This document shows positions 6,865 through 16,081 of a stretch of 64,000 bases of DNA, piece by piece. This DNA comes from Mesolinea sp040772305 (GTDB lineage: Bacteria > Chloroflexota > Anaerolineae > Anaerolineales > Anaerolineaceae). The notes below the pieces were generated by a model. That model saw only the letters and a program-made list of their open reading frames with translations, had not been told where the DNA came from and searched no databases. Location: positions 186,001 to 250,000 of the forward strand of contig JAXGYK010000002.1 of NCBI GenBank assembly GCA_040772305.1. Reading direction: 5' to 3'. How positions within the stretch are numbered: the stretch's first letter is position 1; each line of letters opens with the position of its first letter. Position numbers and translations under genes: made by a program.

Positions 6865-8649
6865 ATGATGGAAGAAAAACAAGCTTATAAAGATTCACAG
6901 CTTTATCGTATTCGGCACAGTACTGCGCATATTATGGCTGAGTCAGTATTAGAAAAGTTCCCGGACGCTAAATTTGCGATTGGACCTGCCATTGAGGACG
7001 GTTTCTATTATGACTTCGATTTGCCAAGAGCCTTGACACCCGATGATTTGGCTGAAATTGAGAAACGAATGCGTGGACTAATTCAAAGCCACGAAACCTT
7101 TGAACGCAAGGAAATCAGCCCTGAAGAGGCAAAGGAAGTTTTTAAAGACCAACCCTACAAGCTTGAACTTATTGAAGGACTGGAACATGGGGGGCTTGAT
7201 GAGGACGGGAATCCCACAGATGAGCCTGTGCCCTTATCTTTATATTCCAGCGGAGCTTTTACCGACCTTTGTGCCGGGCCGCATGTGGAGAATTCAAAAG
7301 AGATTAACCCCCAGGCTATCAAGCTCCTGAATATTGCAGGTGCTTACTGGCGCGGCGACGAAAAACGTCCGATGCTGCAGCGTATTTATGGCACAGCGTT
7401 TGAAAGCAAGGCTGACTTAGACGATTACCTGTGGAAGATAGAAGAAGCCAAAAAACGCGACCATCGCAAGCTGGGGAAGGAGCTGGACCTCTTTAGCACC
7501 AATGACGAGGTTGGCGCGGGTTTGGTACTCTGGCACCCCAATGGCGCGATGATCCGTCATTTAGTAGAACGTTACTGGGATGACGAGCATTTGGCCAACG
7601 GGTACGATTTTGTATATACCCCACATATTGGAAAAAGCAGCCTTTGGGAAACCAGTGGTCATTTACAGACCTATAGTGAGAATATGTACGCACCCATCGA
7701 AATTGAGGGGCAGGCCTATTACATTAAACCGATGAACTGTCCTTTTCATATTCACGTTTACAAAAGCGGACTGCGGTCTTACCGGGATTTGCCAATTCGG
7801 CTTGCCGAGAAAGGAACCGTTTACCGCTATGAACGCAGTGGCGTGATGCATGGTCTTTTACGTGTACGTGGCTTTACCCAAGATGATGCGCACCACTTTT
7901 GCCGTGAGGATCAGATGAGCGCCGAGGTGGATTTTGTGCTCGACTTTAGCATGAAAATGCTGCAGGCTTTTGGCTTTAAGAAAATTCAGGCTTACTTGAG
8001 TACCATGCCCGAAAAACGCGTAGGTGAGGAAGATCGCTGGCATGCCGCTGAAGCTGCTCTTGAAGAAACTTTGAAACGTATGCAGGTTCCCTATGAAGTA
8101 GACCAAGGCGGCGGAGCTTTTTATGGCCCTAAAATCGACTTGAAAGTTCAGGACGCACTCGGACGGGAGTGGCAGCTTTCAACGATACAGTTCGACTTCA
8201 ATTTACCTGAACGCTTCGATCTAAGTTACATTGGTGAGGATGGTCAGCCTCATCGCCCCTACATGGTGCACCGTGCCCTTTTGGGAAGCTTAGAACGCTT
8301 CTTTGGCGTGCTGATTGAACATTATGGCGGGGCTTTCCCGGTGTGGCTGGCTCCACGTCAAGTCGAGCTTATTCCTATTGCCGAGCGGCATAACGATTTT
8401 GCCTGGCAAGTGGCTGCTCAGCTTAAAAAAGCAGGCTTACGGGTAAAAGTAAACGATAGTTCTGATCGTATGAATGCCAAGATTCGCGATGCGCAGAACC
8501 AAAAGGTTCCGTATATGCTGGTGATCGGAGACCGCGAGGTAGAGGAAGGAGCTGTTGCTTTGCGACGCCGTAGCGGGGAAAGTTTGCCGGCTATGGGCGT
8601 GGATGCGTTTATTGCCCTGGCTCAAAAGGAAGTTGCCGAACGGCTGTAA
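6865..8649 (+). CDS. thrS: threonyl-tRNA synthetase lacking the TGS domain
   Basis: This enzyme charges tRNA-Thr with threonine. The product begins directly with the editing domain: HSTAH zinc/editing motif near residue 15-20 and CAGPH further on. The class II core follows, with motif 2 RYERSGVMHGLLRVRGF, motif 3 HRALLGSLERF, and zinc ligands in MNCPFH, DDAHH and VHRA. The anticodon-binding domain closes the protein. At about 594 residues it is shorter than the usual 640 because the N-terminal TGS domain is missing, not because of a frameshift: GGAGG at 6856-6860 sits just before the ATG pair at 6865/6868, which fixes the start. Expression is under the T-box upstream. Confidence 0.96.
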   Translation: MMEEKQAYKDSQLYRIRHSTAHIMAESVLEKFPDAKFAIGPAIEDGFYYDFDLPRALTPDDLAEIEKRMRGLIQSHETFERKEISPEEAKEVFKDQPYKLELIEGLEHGGLDEDGNPTDEPVPLSLYSSGAFTDLCAGPHVENSKEINPQAIKLLNIAGAYWRGDEKRPMLQRIYGTAFESKADLDDYLWKIEEAKKRDHRKLGKELDLFSTNDEVGAGLVLWHPNGAMIRHLVERYWDDEHLANGYDFVYTPHIGKSSLWETSGHLQTYSENMYAPIEIEGQAYYIKPMNCPFHIHVYKSGLRSYRDLPIRLAEKGTVYRYERSGVMHGLLRVRGFTQDDAHHFCREDQMSAEVDFVLDFSMKMLQAFGFKKIQAYLSTMPEKRVGEEDRWHAAEAALEETLKRMQVPYEVDQGGGAFYGPKIDLKVQDALGREWQLSTIQFDFNLPERFDLSYIGEDGQPHRPYMVHRALLGSLERFFGVLIEHYGGAFPVWLAPRQVELIPIAERHNDFAWQVAAQLKKAGLRVKVNDSSDRMNAKIRDAQNQKVPYMLVIGDREVEEGAVALRRRSGESLPAMGVDAFIALAQKEVAERL

Positions 8650-8670
8650 CATAAATACCATAGGACTTTC

Positions 8671-8699
8671 AAAAGCCGCTGTTAAATCCGGCGGCTTTT
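8671..8699. terminator. bidirectional terminator between thrS and larC
   Basis: AAAAGCCGC (8671-8679) pairs with GCGGCTTTT (8691-8699) around an 11-base loop. A-rich and T-rich sides allow it to serve both convergent genes. Confidence 0.8.
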
Positions 8700-8769
8700 C
8701 AAATAAATCTATATTTTCTCGTGCTTCATCCACTACTGGGAGGATTCAGGAGGCTAAAGCGAAGCTTGC

Positions 8770-10068
8770 TTATTTCTTCTGATCTTGCTCCAGCAGAATC
8801 ACCCTCTTGATTTCATCGATAGAAACATCATTTTTGCGGGCTAATGCTGCTGCATCTTCATATTCCACTTTTTGGCGCTCAACTCCCCAGCCACTGGCAG
8901 TCTTTATGCGCACAGTTCCATATTTTGTGTTCAAGCTGCGTTCGCTGCGCTGCAGTATGGCACGTTGGCAGGAATACTGACGGACTCCAAGGGTGCTTGT
9001 GTGCTTAAAGATTAACTGCGTTAAGGCTTCACGGTCTTTGGGCTTGCAGAGACAGCTCAGCATGATTCCCGGGCGGTTTTTCTTCATTCCAATTGAGGTT
9101 GTATAAACATCGAGCGCACCTGCTTCAAAAAGTTGTTCGCAAGCGAAACTGATTGCTTCAGGGGTCATATCGTCCAAATTGCACGCCAATTCGAATATTT
9201 CGTCACCAGCGCTATCATCGCTTTCTCCCCAGAAGGCGCGCAAACAGTTTGCAGCTGCAAAATCCTTTTTGCCCATTCCATAGCCAATCTTTTGAACACG
9301 CATTACAGGCATTTCTCCATAAGCGCTCACAAAATGTTTCAACAGGGCTGCTCCGGTAGGTGTACAAAGTTCACCACGGATCTTTCCGCTGTAACTGGGA
9401 ACGTCCTGCAAAATATAGGCTGTGGCCGGTGCCGGAACAGGAAGGATGCCATGCTGGGTTTGTACATGGCCGCTTCCAAGGTGTACAGGCGAAGCCAGCA
9501 CCCGGTCTGGGGAAAGCTGCTCCATCAGGCAGCAAACTCCGGTGATATCGGCCAGCGCATCCATCATGCCCAATTCATGGAAGTGAACCTGATCGACAGG
9601 CCTGCCATGAGCTTTGCTTTCCGCCTCTGCGATAAGCGAGTAAACCGCTAAGACATCCTGGCGCACTTTTGCGCTGACCGGCAATTGGGAAATAAGGCTT
9701 TCGATTTCTGCCATACCAATGTGCACATGAGAATAATGGGGATGCGCATGAGTCTCTGGTTTATCTGCGTGCTCATGCGCGTGGTCGCTTGCCTGATGAT
9801 GGTGATGGTGTTCGTGCTCATTGGAGTGAGGTTCCTCATGCTGGCTGAAATCATAGCTCTCTTCGACTTCGCCTGCAATAGACACCTGCACAGATGTGCC
9901 CACGATGCCATTCTTTTCTGCGGGCATGGCACTTATATGGATATCTGGAATGCCCAATGCATTCATTTTATCTATAAAGGCTTGCTTTTCCGGGATTAGC
10001 TCCAGGAGGGCAGCCATTAGCATGTCACCTGCGGCTCCCATATTGAGTTCTAGGTACAGAGTCTTCAT
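8770..10068 (-). CDS. larC: nickel-pincer cofactor biosynthesis protein LarC
   Basis: A 432-residue LarC (DUF111) protein, which inserts nickel into the pyridinium-dithiocarboxylic precursor in a CTP-dependent step to complete the nickel-pincer nucleotide. The family N-terminus is clear: YLELNMGAAGDMLMAALL. Between about residues 76 and 120 lies a His-rich stretch with a run of five His and many HEH/HAH units, likely a nickel-binding or storage segment. In Lactobacillus plantarum larC is made by a programmed frameshift from two frames; here it is one continuous frame. It overlaps larB by 4 bases (ATGA). No lactate racemase gene is nearby. Confidence 0.95.
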   Translation of the reverse strand: MKTLYLELNMGAAGDMLMAALLELIPEKQAFIDKMNALGIPDIHISAMPAEKNGIVGTSVQVSIAGEVEESYDFSQHEEPHSNEHEHHHHHQASDHAHEHADKPETHAHPHYSHVHIGMAEIESLISQLPVSAKVRQDVLAVYSLIAEAESKAHGRPVDQVHFHELGMMDALADITGVCCLMEQLSPDRVLASPVHLGSGHVQTQHGILPVPAPATAYILQDVPSYSGKIRGELCTPTGAALLKHFVSAYGEMPVMRVQKIGYGMGKKDFAAANCLRAFWGESDDSAGDEIFELACNLDDMTPEAISFACEQLFEAGALDVYTTSIGMKKNRPGIMLSCLCKPKDREALTQLIFKHTSTLGVRQYSCQRAILQRSERSLNTKYGTVRIKTASGWGVERQKVEYEDAAALARKNDVSIDEIKRVILLEQDQKK

Positions 10069-10826
10069 TGTTTTCTTACTCCTATGTGGTTAATCATACT
10101 GGCCATGTAAGCTGCTCCAAAACCGTTATCAATGTTCACTACACTTACTCCTGTAGCGCAAGCATTAAGCATCGATAACAAGGCTGCCAGCCCATGAAAT
10201 GACGCCCCGTATCCTACGCTGGTAGGTACGGCAATAACAGGGCAGCTGACTAAGCCGCCTATTACGCTTGCGAGAGCACCTTCCATTCCTGCTATGGCAA
10301 TGATTACACTGGCATCCATGATTGTATCGATGTGAGCCAGTAAACGGTGTAATCCGGCTACGCCAACATCATAGAGGCGAACCACTTGATTCCCCAAGGC
10401 TTCTGCAGTAAGCGAAGCTTCCTCAGCTACGGGAATATCACTGGTTCCGCCTGTTGCAACTACAATTTTCCCTATTCCTGTTGCCTGGGGCAGGGTACCC
10501 AGAATACCGATGCGGCCAATTTCATGATAGGAAATGGGGAGTTCCTTTTGGACTTCAAGGGCAGTCTCCGGAGATAAGCGGGTGATGAGAACAGTTTTTT
10601 GCGCAGAATTCTGCAGGGCAGAGGCTATTTCTATAATTTGTTGGGGAGTTTTTCCGGCACCATATATTACCTCGGCGACTCCTTGACGTAATTCGCGGTG
10701 AAAATCGGGTTTGGCAAAGCCCAGGTCATGGAATGGTGCTTGTTTCAGCTCTTGTACGGCTTTGTCTACTGATATCTTACCGGCTGCAACTGCCTCAAGC
10801 AGGTTTTTAAGGTCTTGCTGTTTCAA
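10065..10826 (-). CDS. larB: nickel-pincer cofactor biosynthesis protein LarB
   Basis: LarB carboxylates and hydrolyses nicotinic acid adenine dinucleotide, the first step of nickel-pincer nucleotide synthesis. The 253-residue product carries the PurE-like C-terminal domain with AIAGMEGALASVIGGL and VPTSVGYGASFHGLAAL, and a VNIDNGFGAA ending, all typical of LarB. The start codon is TTG at 10826, with GGGAGAT six bases upstream inside the end of larE. The gap to larE is 3 bases and the overlap with larC is 4, so the three genes form one tight operon in the order larE-larB-larC. Confidence 0.95.
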   Translation of the reverse strand: MKQQDLKNLLEAVAAGKISVDKAVQELKQAPFHDLGFAKPDFHRELRQGVAEVIYGAGKTPQQIIEIASALQNSAQKTVLITRLSPETALEVQKELPISYHEIGRIGILGTLPQATGIGKIVVATGGTSDIPVAEEASLTAEALGNQVVRLYDVGVAGLHRLLAHIDTIMDASVIIAIAGMEGALASVIGGLVSCPVIAVPTSVGYGASFHGLAALLSMLNACATGVSVVNIDNGFGAAYMASMINHIGVRKQ

Positions 10827-10829
10827 TGT

Positions 10830-11573
10830 TTATCTCCCGTGAAGGTCTAAAAGGATCAGGTCAAAATAAGGCGCCAGAGCCTGGCGTACCTGGGCTGCTT
10901 CTGCGCCGACGCGCTCCAATTGATCGCCTGGTACTTGCAGGCGGGCTGCATTGTGAAAGATGCGTACTCGTAAATTGGAAAAGCCAAGTGCCACCAGAGC
11001 CGCCTCGGCAGCCTCAACGCGCTGCAGATCGTCCAGCTTGATTGTTTCGTTCGTGCTAATGCGGGTGGCCAGGCAGGAATAGGCGGGTTTATCCCAGGTA
11101 AAGAGGCCTGCCTTCTTGGAAAGAGAGCGAATATCAGCTTTGCTGAGACCAGCTTCGCGCAACGGGGAACGAACATCCAGCTCCTGTAATGCACGCATTC
11201 CGGGTCGCGTAGCTGGGTCATCAGAAGCATTGCTGCCATCAATTAACAGCGTATAGCCATCGGCCAGAGCTGCAGACTGCAAAGTAGTAAAAATGGCGCG
11301 TTTACAGTAGTAACAGCGTTCTTCTGAGTTTTGTATTACCTTTTGGCAGGCTAGAATATCCAGTTCTATCGTTTTGAGCTTTGCACCTAACTGACTGCAA
11401 AGACGCAAGGCGTCTTCGTATTCAAACTGAGGTTGAAAAGCGCTGCGTACATAATATGGCTGGATATCTGCTCCATACTGCAAACTGGCGTAAAGCAAAT
11501 AGGACGAATCGACACCGCCTGAGAAGCCCAGCGCTGTGTGGGCGTTAATGCGAAAGAAATCGGCTAATTGCAT
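10830..11573 (-). CDS. larE: ATP-dependent sulfur transferase LarE
   Basis: LarE adds sulfur to the nickel-pincer precursor. The 247-residue product has the PP-loop SGGVDSS (residues 18-24). It carries a CYYC pair at about 87-90 and a Cys in PAYSCLATRI at about 167, which by position matches the sacrificial Cys of the L. plantarum enzyme; this match is by eye. I chose the ATG at 11573 because the protein then starts MQLADFFR, directly before the PP-loop domain; an ATG at 11657 adds 28 residues without family resemblance. First gene of the lar operon. The 11574-11887 gap upstream contains a hairpin but no gene. Confidence 0.93.
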   Translation of the reverse strand: MQLADFFRINAHTALGFSGGVDSSYLLYASLQYGADIQPYYVRSAFQPQFEYEDALRLCSQLGAKLKTIELDILACQKVIQNSEERCYYCKRAIFTTLQSAALADGYTLLIDGSNASDDPATRPGMRALQELDVRSPLREAGLSKADIRSLSKKAGLFTWDKPAYSCLATRISTNETIKLDDLQRVEAAEAALVALGFSNLRVRIFHNAARLQVPGDQLERVGAEAAQVRQALAPYFDLILLDLHGR

Positions 11574-11779
11574 GATAATAATATCTCGTTGATACCCGTA
11601 CCTATGAGTTCTGGGCTGCTTAATCGCCCGGAGAAAGAAATGCTTCTTGCCAGGCAATTCGATACCCAGCTATCTTACCTTATTTTGATCAAGAATCCGC
11701 ATTCCTAGAACAGGGAACAGATGCGGGAACCAGAAAAGCCATTCAAAAATATCTGTTCCAGAACGAAAAAGAGTCCATC

Positions 11780-11815
11780 ATCCAGACAATTACCATCTTT
11801 GGAAATTGTCTGGAT
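11780..11815 (-). terminator. 12-bp inverted repeat, probable terminator of the aminopeptidase gene
   Basis: ATCCAGACAATT (11780-11791) and its exact complement (11804-11815) flank a 12-base loop. On the minus strand it lies 73 bases after the aminopeptidase stop; a T run follows only after several other bases, so termination is likely but not certain. Confidence 0.5.
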
Positions 11816-11887
11816 AAAAAGGTCAGGATTTAGGCTGCTTTACTCACCTGAACCTAAAAAAGAAGCAAGCGCATGCTTGGCAGACGC

Positions 11888-13117
11888 TTATATCTGCCAG
11901 TCCCCGTCTTTAAGGAGTACTACACGCTGGCCTTGGGGAGTGATGCCTGTAACTGTTACTTCTTCTGAACCAACCATAAAATCAGTATGGATGATGGAAT
12001 TGTTCATTCCCAGCTTGCGATTCTCTTCCTCGCTGCGCTCAGAAGCACCTGGCATGTTTTCAGCATATGCTTGTCCCAGGGCAAAATGGCAGGAGGCATT
12101 TTCATCATATAGCGTGTTCTTAAAGAGGATACCCGTGGCACTGATTGGCGAATGGTGGGCAACAAGTGCTACCTCTCCCAGCCTCCGGGCGCCTTCATCG
12201 GTGTCCAGCAGGCCTTGCAGTATTTCTTTGCCCTCTCCGGCTTCAAAATCTACTACACGGCCATCTTTGAATGTGAAGCGAAAATCGTTTACCAGCTGAC
12301 CGCGCAGGCTTAGCGGCATTGTAGCTGCCAATGTACCGTTTACTTTATCGGCGTGGGGCATGCCAAATATCTCCTCCGTTGGCATATTAGGGAAGAACCA
12401 TGTACCAGATTGACTTTGGGATGCGCCGCCTTCCCAACGGTTCCCTTCCACCAGGCCCACTTCCAGCTGGGTTCCGGGGCCTTCAAAAATCAGCTGATCG
12501 AAAGCCATTTTATTAAGGAATTCGATATGTCTTTTCAAAGATTCGTCATGCTCTTCCCAGGCGGCAAGCGGGGCGGGCTGGTCCAAACGTGTGGCTTTAA
12601 AGATGTTTTCCCAAAGCTTTGCTGTGGCTTCATCGGCCGAAAGCTCAGGAAACATAGCTTTTGCCCATGCTTCGCCAGCTACTCCTGCAACACACCACTT
12701 ATTCATGTTTTCCATTGTGTACTTTTTGAGGCGTCTGGTAGCCTCTCCGCTAACTTTTTGGTATTTACTGATCCTTTCCGGGTCAGCATCTTTTAGAAGT
12801 TCTGGATTGGCAGCGCTGAGAGCAAGAAATTGGTAAGAATCCTGAAACAATGCCTCGGCGTAATCCACTTCATATTCCGGGTAGACCTCAAAAGCGGCTT
12901 CAGGCGCAAACAGATAGCGATCCAGCGCTAACTGGTCGTCCTGAAAAAGCAACTTTAGGTCCAATACGCCAGCCTTGTAGGCCTCCCGGGCAATGTGTCT
13001 TACCAGAGGGAGCCCATCGGCATTGCAGCGAACCAGAAGTTTCTCGCCGGGTTGAAGGTTAAGTCCTTTGCGGACAATTAGGTTTGCATATTTTTCGAGG
13101 CGCAGGTCGAGGTCCAT
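11888..13117 (-). CDS. M29-family aminopeptidase
   Basis: A 409-residue cytosolic metallo-aminopeptidase of the AmpS/aminopeptidase T group, which removes N-terminal residues from peptides using two divalent metal ions. Family landmarks are the start LEKYANLIVRKGLNLQPGEKL, split here as residues 7-27, then the central FEGPGTQLEVGL, NMPTEEIFGMPHADKVNG with catalytic Glu and metal ligands, and the C-terminal HTDFMVGS with His and Asp ligands. Length is normal for the family. The ATG at 13117 is the only sensible start. It is a single-gene unit, with a hairpin downstream. Peptide turnover for amino-acid recycling is the expected role. Confidence 0.93.
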   Translation of the reverse strand: MDLDLRLEKYANLIVRKGLNLQPGEKLLVRCNADGLPLVRHIAREAYKAGVLDLKLLFQDDQLALDRYLFAPEAAFEVYPEYEVDYAEALFQDSYQFLALSAANPELLKDADPERISKYQKVSGEATRRLKKYTMENMNKWCVAGVAGEAWAKAMFPELSADEATAKLWENIFKATRLDQPAPLAAWEEHDESLKRHIEFLNKMAFDQLIFEGPGTQLEVGLVEGNRWEGGASQSQSGTWFFPNMPTEEIFGMPHADKVNGTLAATMPLSLRGQLVNDFRFTFKDGRVVDFEAGEGKEILQGLLDTDEGARRLGEVALVAHHSPISATGILFKNTLYDENASCHFALGQAYAENMPGASERSEEENRKLGMNNSIIHTDFMVGSEEVTVTGITPQGQRVVLLKDGDWQI

Positions 13118-13235
13118 TTTTCTCCTTAGATCAGGGTGGTATCCTCATTATAGTTTAATGGCTCAGTCAGCTTTCCCAAGTGTGTAAAAAACCTCGCATA
13201 TTGGCTTATTAGAAGTAGAATTGGTTATAGAAACC

Positions 13236-14519
13236 ATGTATTTTGACTTTGCTGCTTTCTTTCGAACGAACTATAAGGCCTTTTTTAAAGCAAAAGGCAC
13301 GAACTATCGCCTCACGCCCAAACGTTTTGCAGTTTTGTTCGTTTGGCTTTTGCTCTACATACCTGCACAAGTCATCAATCGCGTTTTCTTTTTAATCGAT
13401 GAGCTCGTTTTTCCTAAGTATCGCGAGCAGGAAATTATTGAGCCGCTTTTTATTATTGGAAATCCTCGCAGCGGTACAACTTTTTTGCACCGCCTTCTGG
13501 AGCTGGACAAAGAACGCTATAACAGTTTTTTGACCTGGGAAATGATTTTTGCGCCATCAGTAACACAGCGTAAACTTATTGGGGGAATTGCTGCCATGTT
13601 GAAATGGATTGGAGTTCCACTGCAGCGTTTGCTCCGCCGCGTAAGCCGGCAAATATCGGTAGACGAAAAAGCGCATCCTATTCGTTTGAACGGTTCAGAA
13701 GAAGACGATCATATCCTGATGCACGCCTGGGCGAGTGCAACTATCTGGGGGTTTTACCCCATTCCAGAAGAGCTGCTTCCGTATTATTTCTTTGATCGTG
13801 ACCTGCCGCTGGAAAAACAGGACCAGATCATGCGCTTTTACAAGAACATGGTTCAGCGTCAGCTCTATGCCCACGGCGGAAAATTGCAATTGCTTTCAAA
13901 GAACCCCGCATTCACACCTAAACTGGCAAGCCTGCTGAGGCATTTCCCGGATGCTAAATTTATCAACCTTGCACGCAATCCATTTGAAACCTTACCTTCG
14001 ATGCTGAATTATATGAGCACAGGGTGGAAGCTATTTGCAGATCCTATTGAAGAGCATCCCTACTTGCAGGATATCGTTTCTGTATTGAGTTACTACTACC
14101 GCTACCCGCTGCATTTTTTTGCTGACAAGCCAGATACCTGTCTTTTTATGAAGTACGAAGATTTAGTGCGTGAGCCCGAGGAAAGCATCCATTCTATTTA
14201 TGAGTGGCTGGGCTATGAAATTAGCCCGGCTTATGCGGAGCGACTGACGCTTCAGTTTTCCAAAGCACGGGCTTATCGCAGCCAGCACCATTATGACCTC
14301 GCAGGTGTAGGGCTAACGGAAGAAGAAGTACTGGAAACTTTGGGAGATGTTTTTGCGCATTACGAGTTTGACTCACTGGATTACGGGCTGCCTGAACGGA
14401 AATTTTGGGGCGGCTTGGGAATGCTGCGCAAACGCTGGAAAGAGCAGCGCGAAGCCCGCCGGCGGCGGAAAGAAGAACGACGCGCTAACCGCGACTTGCA
14501 TGTATCTGTAAAAAAGTAA
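13236..14519 (+). CDS. sulfotransferase-family protein
   Basis: A 427-residue protein of the Sulfotransfer_3 type. The 5'-phosphosulfate loop for PAPS reads GNPRSGTTF (from about residue 75), and a 3'-phosphate-binding segment LARNPFETLPSML follows at about 245. A hydrophobic segment at about 29-45 may anchor it to the membrane. The last 40 residues are extremely rich in Arg, Lys and Glu. It probably moves sulfate from PAPS to a lipid or carbohydrate hydroxyl; the acceptor is unknown. I use the ATG at 13236 rather than a TTG at 13221, which would add five residues without a ribosome-binding site. Monocistronic, divergent from the aminopeptidase. Confidence 0.85.
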   Translation: MYFDFAAFFRTNYKAFFKAKGTNYRLTPKRFAVLFVWLLLYIPAQVINRVFFLIDELVFPKYREQEIIEPLFIIGNPRSGTTFLHRLLELDKERYNSFLTWEMIFAPSVTQRKLIGGIAAMLKWIGVPLQRLLRRVSRQISVDEKAHPIRLNGSEEDDHILMHAWASATIWGFYPIPEELLPYYFFDRDLPLEKQDQIMRFYKNMVQRQLYAHGGKLQLLSKNPAFTPKLASLLRHFPDAKFINLARNPFETLPSMLNYMSTGWKLFADPIEEHPYLQDIVSVLSYYYRYPLHFFADKPDTCLFMKYEDLVREPEESIHSIYEWLGYEISPAYAERLTLQFSKARAYRSQHHYDLAGVGLTEEEVLETLGDVFAHYEFDSLDYGLPERKFWGGLGMLRKRWKEQREARRRRKEERRANRDLHVSVKK

Positions 14520-14868
14520 GCCGTACTTTGATGAGCATAGTAACAAGAAACAATACTTCAGTTTGCTGACTGGGAGGGATTAAGCGGCAGGTATCCTGCG
14601 CCAATGTTCAGTGCGTTGGGATCTTAACTTTTGCCTGAGAGGAATCACCTTGACTTTTCTTTTATTCCCTCAATTGGATGCCCGAAAAGTCTGCTCCAAG
14701 AAGATTCTGGAGCGGCTGATTAGCGAGATATGCCGGCAGAGCAAAGTGATGGGGATCTTGCTCAACCTGGATTCCTACCTGCCTGAGACAAGTGACGATA
14801 TGTTTGATAGAATATCAGCTTACCGCTTGGCAAATAAATCTTTACTGTAACTGGGGCAGAGAAAGCCA
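14520..14868 (+). other. 349-base gap with one doubtful 79-codon frame
   Basis: A GTG-started frame at 14611-14850 (79 codons) lies here. It has no ribosome-binding site and the product is not recognisable, although LLNLDSYLPETSDDMFDRIS near its end looks protein-like. It could be the worn end of an older gene beside the AT-rich c-di-GMP genes. I do not count it as a gene. Confidence 0.3.
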
Positions 14869-15951
14869 ATGAGAGAGAAGCTGGAAAAATTTTTATATCG
14901 CCACTTGCCGCACGATGAACACTTAAGTGATGATGAAAAATATTTATTTTTGATTTCGTTTCTTGCAAGCACATATGCAATATCCATGCAGTTTTTCGTT
15001 TTTGTATTTCACCTTTTTACTGGTGTTTTACCTTTATTTTTCCTCTATCTGGGCGGTTTTCTGATTGATATATTGCTTTTTTGGCTGGTCAGGAAATACA
15101 GTTACCTACAGTTCGGCATTTTGCTTACTACGGTAGTTATCGTTGAAACCTTAGTATCCGCAATCTATATTGGGACAGACAATTTCATAATCGTGTACCT
15201 CATTGTTACGCTTATGATGCAGATAATCATCCCCTATGCGAGTTCCCGCGTTCGTGCTCTGATGGTTCTTGCACTCTGGGGCAGCATGGTCGCTCTCGTT
15301 ATGATAAACCACTATTTGGTGCCAATCAGGGACATTGGAGACGCCAATGCTACACTTGCTTTTTTTAACATTCACCTGGCGTTTTTTGGCACCATTATCC
15401 AACTGACTATAGGAAACGTCATTTGGGACCTGATTAGAAATATAAACCAGGAAAAGCTGGAAGAAAGCATAAATCAGGCCCACACGGATGCGCTGACCGG
15501 TCTTTTCAACCGCAGGTATGCGGACACGTTTTTCAACAAGCTGAGCACCAGTCATCTTGACGAAGAATGGTGCGTCGCAATGGTGGATATTGATGATTTT
15601 AAAGTGCTTAATGATACCCACGGACACCGGGTTGGTGACGATGTGCTGAGGTTTCTTAGCGATTTTATTAAATCAAAATTGCGCAAAACTGATGTCGTGT
15701 TTCGCTGGGGCGGAGAAGAGTTTCTGATTTTCTTAAAAGATGTCAACGCCGCCATAGCCTTTCGTATCTTAGACAAGCTGCGCGGCAAGCTGGAGTTGGA
15801 GGATATTGAAACACATGATAAGATTTTAAAAGTTACTGTAACAATCGGCGTCTGTCCTCTGGATATTTCTGATATTGAGCAAAGCATAGACACCTGCGAT
15901 CACCTTATGTACGAAGGAAAAGCTGCAGGAAAGAATATAGTGGTCATGTAA
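14869..15951 (+). CDS. membrane diguanylate cyclase (GGDEF)
   Basis: A 360-residue protein with about six membrane helices in residues 25-190 and a GGDEF domain from about 205. The active site reads GGEEF (281-285), with the substrate-binding DALTGLFNRR and DIDDFKVLNDTHGH motifs intact, so it should make c-di-GMP from GTP. The inhibitory site RKTD sits exactly five residues before GGEEF, so product inhibition is expected. The membrane part has no known sensor fold that I recognise. The gene is AT-richer than its surroundings and is followed after 130 bases by an EAL phosphodiesterase, giving a make-and-break pair for the same messenger. Confidence 0.92.
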   Translation: MREKLEKFLYRHLPHDEHLSDDEKYLFLISFLASTYAISMQFFVFVFHLFTGVLPLFFLYLGGFLIDILLFWLVRKYSYLQFGILLTTVVIVETLVSAIYIGTDNFIIVYLIVTLMMQIIIPYASSRVRALMVLALWGSMVALVMINHYLVPIRDIGDANATLAFFNIHLAFFGTIIQLTIGNVIWDLIRNINQEKLEESINQAHTDALTGLFNRRYADTFFNKLSTSHLDEEWCVAMVDIDDFKVLNDTHGHRVGDDVLRFLSDFIKSKLRKTDVVFRWGGEEFLIFLKDVNAAIAFRILDKLRGKLELEDIETHDKILKVTVTIGVCPLDISDIEQSIDTCDHLMYEGKAAGKNIVVM

Positions 15952-16033
15952 TTATTTCAACGGAATTTTCCTTTTAAGATTATTCCCTTTGATATCCGCA
16001 CAGTATTCCCAGAAGGTTTCTGGGGCCTCGTTT

Positions 16034-16072
16034 AAGCCAAATAGATAAGCCAAATAGATAAGCAAAATAGAG
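16034..16072 (+). repeat. three tandem 13-bp units before the EAL gene
   Basis: AAGCCAAATAGAT occurs twice in succession (16034-16046, 16047-16059), followed by a third copy with two changes (16060-16072). The altered third copy ends in AGAG, and with the next base forms AGAGG, eight bases before the ATG of the EAL gene. The array may therefore have created or spaced the ribosome-binding site. Confidence 0.8.
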
Positions 16073-16081
16073 GTTTCAACT

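Noticed and set aside
9133..9651. 172-codon plus-strand frame
   Set aside because: It is antisense to larC and follows that gene's codon pattern.
11721..12299. 192-codon plus-strand frame
   Set aside because: It overlaps the M29 aminopeptidase gene on the other strand, has a Ser/Arg-rich composition and no ribosome-binding site.
16034..16072. Possible CRISPR-like repeats
   Set aside because: The three 13-bp units are directly adjacent, with no spacers and no cas genes nearby.
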